A stretch of 64,000 nt of DNA from Agapetus fuscipes. Its lineage: Eukaryota > Arthropoda > Insecta > Trichoptera > Glossosomatidae. Of the stretch, positions 53,366-61,500 are shown piece by piece (within the stretch, counting starts at the first letter, position 1; each line of letters starts with the position of its first letter). The position numbers and the translations under genes were made by a program. The notes under the pieces were generated by a model that was not told the DNA's origin, searched no databases, and saw only the letters and a program-made list of their open reading frames with translations. The stretch covers positions 6,852,251 through 6,916,250 of the forward strand of contig OX637351.1 of NCBI GenBank assembly GCA_951799405.1. Reading direction: 5' to 3'.

Positions 53366-53788
53366 TGAAAAGTTACATCCAATAAAATTTTTGGTACACG
53401 ATTCCTCAAAAAAGTGAATCAGCACTTATTCATTTTTACCTTTTAAGTGGCAATTTGTGTTGGCATATATATAACCAAACTGCATGCTTTGTGAAAAAAT
53501 TTTTTTTTTGCAAAAATAAATAAAACTCTCTCCGGTACACTGAGTTGACTGGTCGGTCTGAAGTTTTAACTGTCTTTTTTGACTCTTTGTAAACGGGAAC
53601 AATGACTGCCTTCCTCCAGTCCATCCGAACTTACTACTCTAACATTCACACAAAGCTAAAGCATAATTCAAATATCCATTATATTTACACAAAACACATT
53701 TAAAAAAAAACATACCTAACTTAGTGCCTTATATGTGAAAAAAAATTAATTTTATAGTTACAATCATTCAAACAACTGGCCACAAAGG
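53366..53788. other. No gene seen
   Basis: Short frames only. A ~60-codon minus frame at 53436-53624 begins DWRKAVIVPVYK, which resembles an RT-domain start in LINEs and may be another small LINE scrap. Confidence 0.4.
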
Positions 53789-54209
53789 CCCGGTATTTTG
53801 AAGTATCGTAAAGTTAACTAAAATTCAATTTTAGTTAAATCATCATAATATTTCACTCACCAAATTTCGGCAGTAAATATTTAGTAACTTTAACTTTCGA
53901 TTTTCAAGATGGCGGCGCTTCACTGACAGCAGCTGTTCTTTTTTAATGTAAGGATGTACATCAAAATTGTTGCAAACTGAACATTTTTTGTCTCGTTTTC
54001 TAGCTTAATGAAGGTTAGGCATATGATTTTTATGAATAGTTGTTTGTTTTAAAGCTTTTGAATGGCATTTTAATTATTTCCAAGATTTGAGGGCGTGGCT
54101 TCATATACTTCGGTAATGTTCGATTTTAGTTAACTCGAGATTGAGTATTTTGAATAAAAGTTCAAGTAATAGTTAACTAAAATATTACTACAGTTCAATA
54201 TACCGGGCC
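53789..54209 (+). mobile_element. GGCCCGGTAT-ended element (PIF-like)
   Basis: The left end GGCCCGGTATTTTGAAGTAT and the right end TTCAATATACCGGGCC are inverted. GTTAACTAAAAT motifs repeat near both ends. The flanking triplets (AAA/TAA) match poorly. Confidence 0.6.
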
Positions 54210-54339
54210 TAAATGCATAAATGAAATCACTGTTATTGTACAAAAATGTCAATAAAAATAAGTTCAAAATCTATACAAATTATTTAATACTTATTCTTCT
54301 ATTTTTTTTATTCCTCATGCTACTTGTGATCTACCTACA

Positions 54340-54586
54340 ATCGATGATGATGATGATGAAGAGTGAAAATTTCTTTATAGCGCCGTTTCGTGATGTAGTC
54401 ACTCCAAAGGCGCTTGTGCAAATAATGCCAGACATTTGCTTGTCTTCAGTGCATTCCGGAACTTTCCATGGTCCTCTAGCTCTCTCACATGATGTGGCAG
54501 GGGGTTCCAGGCCAGAGCCTCTGGCCCAGAGGACCAGCAACTGCAAATGCACGCTTTCCAAACATTGTATTAACTCTTCCTAACAC
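54340..54586 (-). pseudogene. L2-like LINE 3' end with (ATC)n tail
   Basis: Minus strand reads KRAFAVAGPLGQRLWPGTPC, a frameshifted version of the RxFxVAxPxLWNxLP motif of CR1/L2 C-termini, and ends in (ATC)n at 54340-54357. It lies between the 32-bp minisatellite and unique DNA, in the presumed GPCR 3' UTR. Confidence 0.55.
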
Positions 54587-55379
54587 CTTCACTTCCTCGT
54601 GTTGGCAGCTTGTCCCACCTTCGCTTGCTCCTGTTGGCAGCTTGTCCCACCTTCACTTCCTCCTGTTGGCAGCTTGTCCCACCTTCACTTCCTACTGTTG
54701 GCAGCTTGTCCCACCTTCACTTCCTCCTGTTGGCAGCTTGTCCCACCTTCACTTCCTCCTGTTGGCAGCTTGTCCCACCTTCACTTCCTCCTGTTGGCAG
54801 CTTGTCCCACCTTCACTTCCTCCTGTTGGCAGCTTGTCCCACCTTCACTTCCTCCTGTTGGCAGCTTGTCCCACCTTCACTTCCTCCTGTTGGCAGCTTG
54901 TCCCACCTTCACTTCCTCCTGTTGGCAGCTTGTCCCACCTTCACTTCCTCCTGTTGGCAGCTTGTCCCACCTTCACTTCCTCCTGTTGGCAGCTTGTCCC
55001 ACCTTCACTTCCTCCTGTTGGCAGCTTGTCCCACCTTCACTTCCTCCTGTTGGCAGCTTGTCCCACCTTCACTTCCTCCTGTTGGCAGCTTGTCCCACCT
55101 TCACTTCCTCCTGTTGGCAGCTTGTCCCACCTTCACTTCCTCCTGTTGGCAGCTTGTCCCACCTTCACTTCCTCCTGTTGGCAGCTTGTCCCACCTTCAC
55201 TTCCTCCTGTTGGCAGCTTGTCCCACCTTCACTTCCTCCTGTTGGCAGCTTGTCCCACCTTCACTTCCTCCTGTTGGCAGCTTGTCCCACCTTCACTTCC
55301 TCCTGTTGGCAGCTTGTCCCACCTTCACTTCCTCCTGTTGGCAGCTTGTCCCACCTTCACTTCCTCCTGTTGGCAGCTG
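54587..55379. repeat. 32-bp minisatellite, ~25 copies, at the GPCR stop codon
   Basis: Unit CTTCACTTCCTCCTGTTGGC + AGCTTGTCCCAC, nearly perfect across ~793 bp, with variants only in the first few units at the left (CTCGTG, TCGCTTGC, CCTACTG). Because 32 is not a multiple of three and the plus strand has no stop in any frame, three overlapping 293-377-codon frames appear; these are artefacts. On the minus strand each unit has AAGTGA, which supplies the GPCR stop. Confidence 0.92.
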
Positions 55380-55568
55380 GTCTGCCGTTTCTCTTGCCCA
55401 TCTTGAGCTTCCTCTCCCTCCTGGGCCTGCAGAGAGCGGCCCTGAAGGCTCTCCTCATCTCCCGGCTGCTGCACGCGTAGATGAAGGGATTGATGCAGCT
55501 GTTGAAGTAGCCCAACCAGAAGGCCAAGGTGAAGGCAGTGCTGACGTCACAAGAGGAACATGCGGCAT
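55357..55568 (-). CDS. GPCR TM7 and C-terminal exon
   Basis: After TTGTCTTCCAG, encodes [55 protein letters not shown] and a short basic tail ending AANRRK-stop. The last six codons and the stop derive from the first minisatellite unit. A cysteine near the end of helix 8 is a possible palmitoylation site. Confidence 0.9.
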
Positions 55569-58500
55569 CTGGAAGACAAGATACAGTCATGATTATCTCT
55601 CTCTATATATTTACTGTATGGATGCTCAGCCTCATTCAAAACTACATCATAGAGGAAAAAAAACAGTTTCCGTTCAAGCAAAAAACACGAGAATTTGTTT
55701 GCGTTTCCTATTCACTAACACAATTAAAGATTCGGCCATTTGAAAGCAAAACTTGCTGAGAATTTCTAAAACAATTTATCAAGATCGCCGGCGCGTTGTT
55801 TCAAAATGTTAAATTTCTATTTTGTGTGAATTTTCGCATTCTGTGAATATTTAACATTTTGTGAATATTTTATATTTTGTGAACATCTCTCGTTTGTGAA
55901 TTTGCCAACCGGCTTCGTAATTAAAATGTAATTGAATTTGCTCGAGATGGGGTCGCACTGACAATAGTGAAAGGGATGGAGAAAGATCGGATACATTTGA
56001 TTCTTAAATATCTCTAATATTTAAAAATGAATTATTCTCTCTACAATATTATATTGTTTCCCTGAAGAAGGCCAATCGTTTCGGTGCCAAAAATAAGTTC
56101 TTGCTATAGGTGACTGCCGTAAATGGTACCTACAAATGTAATAATAATAATGTCAATCGACGAAGAAGAAAAAGAGGAAGGAGGAGGACAAGAAGAAGGA
56201 GAATAAGAGGAAGGAGAAGGAAGTGAAGGAGGAGGATAACAGGAAGAAGAAGACTAATAATGTGTTTGACGATGAAGAAGAACAGGAAGGTAAAGGAAGA
56301 GAAGAAGGAGCAGAAGAGGAAGGAGAAGGAAGTGAAGGAGGAAGATAATAGGAAGAAGAAAATTAATAATGTCAATTGACGAAGAAGAAAAAGGAAGTGA
56401 AGGTAGAGACGAATAGGAAGAAGAATGATATTAATGTCAATTGATGAAGAATAACCGAAAGGAGAAGGTAGAGAAGGTGGATGATGAGAGGAAGGAGAAG
56501 GAAGTGAAGGAGGATAACAGGAAGAGGAAAAATAATTATGTCAATTGATAATGAAGAAGGAGGAGAATGAGAGGAACAAGAAGAATAATAATGTCAATTG
56601 ACGAAAAATAAGACGAAAGAGAAGGTAGATTAGAATTAGAAGAGGAAGAAGAATAATAATAATAATGTCAATTGATTAAGAATAACCGGAAGGTGAAGGT
56701 AGAGAAGGTGGAGATAGGAAGGAGATGGAAGTGAAGGAGGAGGATAACAGGACGAAGAAAAGTAATAATGTCAATTGACGATGAAGAAAAACAGGAAGGC
56801 AAAGGAAGAGAAAGTGGAGAATAAGAGGAAGGAGAAGTTAAAAGGGGGAGAATAACAGGAAGAAGAAAAATAATAATGTCAATTGACGATGAAGAAAAAC
56901 AGGAAGGCAAAGGAAGAGAAAGTGGAGAATAAGAGAAAGGAGAAGTTAGAAAAGGGGGAGAATAACAGGAAGAAGAAAAGTAATAATGTCAATTGACGAT
57001 GAAGAAAAACAGGAAGGCAAAGGAAGAGAAGATGGAGAATAAGAGAAAGGAGAAGTTAGAAAAGGGGGAGAATAACAGGAAGAAGAAAAGTAATAATGTC
57101 AATTGACGATGAAGAAAAACAGGAAGGCAAAGGAAGAGAAAGTGGAGAATAAGAGAAAGGAGAAGTTAGAAAAGGGGGAGAATAACAGGAAGAAGAAACG
57201 TAATAATGTCAATTGACGATGAAGAAAAACAGGAAGGCAAAGGAAGAGAAGATGGAGAATAAGAGAAAGGAGAAGTTAGAAAAGGGGGAGAATAACAGGA
57301 AGAAGAAAAGTAATAATGTCAATTGACGATGAAGAAAAACAGGAAGGCAAAGGAAGAGAAAGTGGAGAATAAGAGAAAGGAGAAGTTAGAAAAGGGGGAG
57401 AATAACAGGAAGAAGAAAAGTAATAATGTCAATTGACGATGAAGAAAAACAGGAAGGCAAAGGAAGAGAAGATGGAGAATAAGAGAAAGGAGAAGTTAGA
57501 AAAGGGGGAGAATAACAGGAAGAAGAAAAATAATAATGTCAATTGACGATGAAGAAAAACAGGAAGGCAAAGGAAGAGAAAGTGGAGAATAAGAGGAAGG
57601 AGAAGTTAAAAGGGGGAGAATAACAGGAAGAAGAAAAATAATAATGTCAATTGACGATGAAGAAAAACAGGAAGGCAAAGGAAGAGAAAGTGGAGAATAA
57701 GAGAAAGGAGAAGTTAGAAAAGGGGGAGAATAACAGGAAGAAGAAAAGTAATAATGTCAATTGACGATGAAGAAAAACAGGAAGGCAAAGGAAGAGAAGA
57801 TGGAGAATAAGAGAAAGGAGAAGTTAGAAAAGGGGGAGAATAACAGGAAGAAGAAAAGTAATAATGTCAATTGACGATGAAGAAAAACAGGAAGGCAAAG
57901 GAAGAGAAAGTGGAGAATAAGAGAAAGGAGAAGTTAGAAAAGGGGGAGAATAACAGGAAGAAGAAAAGTAATAATGTCAATTGACGATGAAGAAAAACAG
58001 GAAGGCAAAGGAAGAGAAGATGGAGAATAAGAGAAAGGAGAAGTTAGAAAAGGGGGAGAATAACAGGAAGAAGAAAAGTAATAATGTCAATTGACGATGA
58101 AGAAAAACAGGAAGGCAAAGGAAGAGAAAGTGGAGAATAAGAGAAAGGAGAAGTTAGAAAAGGGGGAGAATAACAGGAAGAAGAAAAGTAATAATGTCAA
58201 TTGACGATGAAGAAAAACAGGAAGGCAAAGGAAGAGAAGATGGAGAATAAGAGAAAGGAGAAGTTAGAAAAGGGGGAGAATAACAGGAAGAAGAAAAATA
58301 ATAATGTCAATTGACGATGAAGAAAAACAGGAAGGCAAAGGAAGAGAAAGTGGAGAATAAGAGGAAGGAGAAGTTAGAAAATGGGAAGAATAAGAGGAAG
58401 AAAAATAATAATAATGTCGATTGGTGAAGTATAACCGGAAGGAGAAGGAAGAGAAGGTGGAGAATAAGAGGAAGAAGAATAATGATAAGTAGAATAGTAT

Positions 58501-61500
58501 TTTGCCCACCTATTGGGAGGATGATGAAGAACGGGCACCAGCATATGAGGAAACCGCCAACCACAAGGGCCAGGGTTCTCGCGGCCCGGCTCTGCCCGCT
58601 GCCCATGCCGAGGCGGCCCTGCAATCCAAAATATATATATTTGTAAAAAAACCAAGGTCATGAAGGTGTCTACAGGGGAAAGGAAAGTATGGACTGTTGC
58701 ATTTGATCTACCTATAATCTACGCAACTAAACTACTACACATATAGTGTAACTTCTTGCCTGCGTTTTCCCCGAAGGGGTCGCATGTGGCGCTTCGGGAC
58801 TTATTTATTTTTACAGGTAAGGGGGCCGGCCTCACACTAACCACTTCCAGTTGAAGCGGGGGTTTCCCAGCTCCCGGAGGGGTTGGTTCTCATTTCTTGT
58901 GAAGGCTGAGTAAACCTTTGAGATTGAACCCTTGCTCTCGGCATGGAATGCAAGCATTCTACCAATTGAGCTATCGACCTTTTTGCGAGCTTGATCGTCG
59001 TCGTAACAAAGACCTAGTTGCTGTAAGGCTGGATGGACCTTTGGATGACCGGTCATTGGTAAAGGTTTTGTGAATTTTTCAACCCAGCGAAGAGCAAATT
59101 TGAAAATATAAATGGTATATTTTTTGTGCTCCGCCGGGAATCGAACCCACAACCTTCCCATTCCGAGTCCGAAGTGCTACCACTGAACTACGTACCGGTC
59201 AAGGTGACAAAATGACACATGACATAACGACACATGACAATTGATGGAACGACATGAGAAAAGTACATCACAATGACAAAACATCATAAGACAAAATCGT
59301 TTCATGTGCCATTTATGGTATATTCTGTTTTAGGTATGTAATGTTTTGTCATAATATTATAATGATTTATGTTAATTAACAAAAATTATAAAATACATTT
59401 TGAACTAAATAGACGATGAAAAAAATCTCTAAAATACAAATTAGATAATCTAATCAAATCTAAGTTGCAAAGATATGTTACATTGGAGATTCACATTACA
59501 TGCATTTTCACAACCAGACACGTACAAGTTTGCGCTTGCACATGTCGCATGTGAACCTACAACATAAAAAACAAATCTCAAATGGACATACACCCTGCAA
59601 CTCTTGCCGTCCTTCCCTGAGACAGGGGTGACATGGGCAAAGTGAACCATTTTTACAGCATGGGTGGTCAGCCGCATACCAACCTATAAGTCAAGGAACA
59701 AATATCGATAAAAATAAATGGAACTGAAAATGTACAAAGTTGGAAAAATTGGGGCAACTCTGCAGAGACTCTGGCCACTCTTAGTAGAATGATGACAGAG
59801 TTACAGTCACAGTTAAAGGAAATTAAAAACCGTAAGAAAATGTATGAAGAGAAATTTCAATTGATATTTTCGAAAAGAAAACCCAATCTATTCAGGATTA
59901 AATTCATTTCTATAGAGAAGTGTTGATATTGGTTGGGAGCCGGATATGAAAATAGGAGACGAAAATAGTTTAACCCCCTTTTCATACGAGAACCATTCTG
60001 CCCTGATTGTCTATGGATTTCCGAACAGACCATAGAGTTATAATATAGAGGAGGATAAACCATTGACATATCGACGGTTAAAGGGCAGTAAGGGCATAGG
60101 CTATAACTGCTTTTTAATCGTCATGTTATGAATGCTATCCTACATACTTTTAAAAAATCGCTCTTTCCAATGCGCTTACTTTTATAGCTCTACGATGATT
60201 TTTTTGTTGTTTATGCCCAAGCAAACAACTGCGTTTTTTTTTTTTTTTTTTAAGAAATCCTGTGCGGGAGACTCCCTAGATTCTAAAGACTCTAGGGGTC
60301 TATGACACTTGTTGTAGTGCCGCAGAGGTGTACGAGCTTGGTCGTCGCTACAAAGCGCCAATACTCAAGCAAGACCCAGTTGGTGTAAGGCTGGATGGAC
60401 CTTTGGTGACCGGTCATTGGTTAAGGTTTATGAATTTTTCAACCCAGCGAAGAGCACATTCGAAATATAAATGGTATATTTTTGTGCTCCGCCGGGATCC
60501 GAATCCACAACCCTCCATTTACGAGTCCGAAGTGTTGCCACTACGGACTACGGACCGGTCCAAGATGCCAACGACACGCAGTGTACCTGAGCGGTTACCC
60601 ATCCAAGCACTGACCACGCCCAATGTTGCTTAACTTCGGTGATCTATGGGAACCGGTGCTTTCAACATGGCTAACGTCGTTGACAAAAAAGGTTTTGGTG
60701 TAACCGACAAGATTTAGGCCTTTTTTGTCCTAAAGGCGCTTGTGACATAAAAAAAAGTCGTAAAACATGGTAAAACCACATCAATAGGAATGCCAATAAA
60801 TGCCTTTAATTTATCAATTTTAGAGCTGTTTTGATTTTAACGATATGATAAAAAAAAAAGTTGTGCAATTTTTCTGCCATCTCAAACATTAAACTGCTCT
60901 CTGAACAATTTAGTGTTTGTCGCTTAGGTACTTCCTTTGAACCGTCGATATCTGTTTCAACCTACTTCCGAAAACTGTTATTAGTAAGAAAGAGAAGTTC
61001 ACACTTGCATTTTCATGTGTACAATAAAACTCGGGCGAATGGAAAAATGCTTCTAGAAAGGTGGCAGCATTGCCCCGTGTGTACTATGCCCGGAGCAGTC
61101 CGAACATAGACGCATGTGGTATAAATCTTGTGATCGATAAAATTGGCAAATTTTACAGGAAAAAGGTATTATTTTAAGACATTATGGCATGTGTTGTGAT
61201 CGGGTGTCGAAACACAAAATGGAGAAAGCAAGAAAACATAAAGTTTTACACGTAAAAACATGTTTTGTATGACTGCACAACTGCAATGTTTGACAGGACT
61301 GAGACAAATGTGGTATATAGTATGTACCTTTATATATTAATGCAGTAAGCTAGTTTCTGCTCTTCTTTGTTATTACTCAATGGGATAAACTAACTTACAG
61401 TTCGCTGCCTTGGTTCTTGTTTATCGTAAACGCCATTGAGAAAATTTTACATGAGCAATGTTTGCATGTGTACTGGTGTGTCTTATAAAAACAAGAAATT

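Noticed and set aside
54489..55743. Three long plus-strand open frames (293-377 codons) with a 32-residue repeating pattern
   Set aside because: They come from a stop-free 32-bp minisatellite read in all frames; the real gene here is the GPCR on the minus strand.
56130..58661. Minus-strand open frames in the polypurine satellite ([14 protein letters not shown])
   Set aside because: Low-complexity translation of pyrimidine repeats; only the 109-nt TM6 segment at 58510-58618 has splice sites and family motifs.
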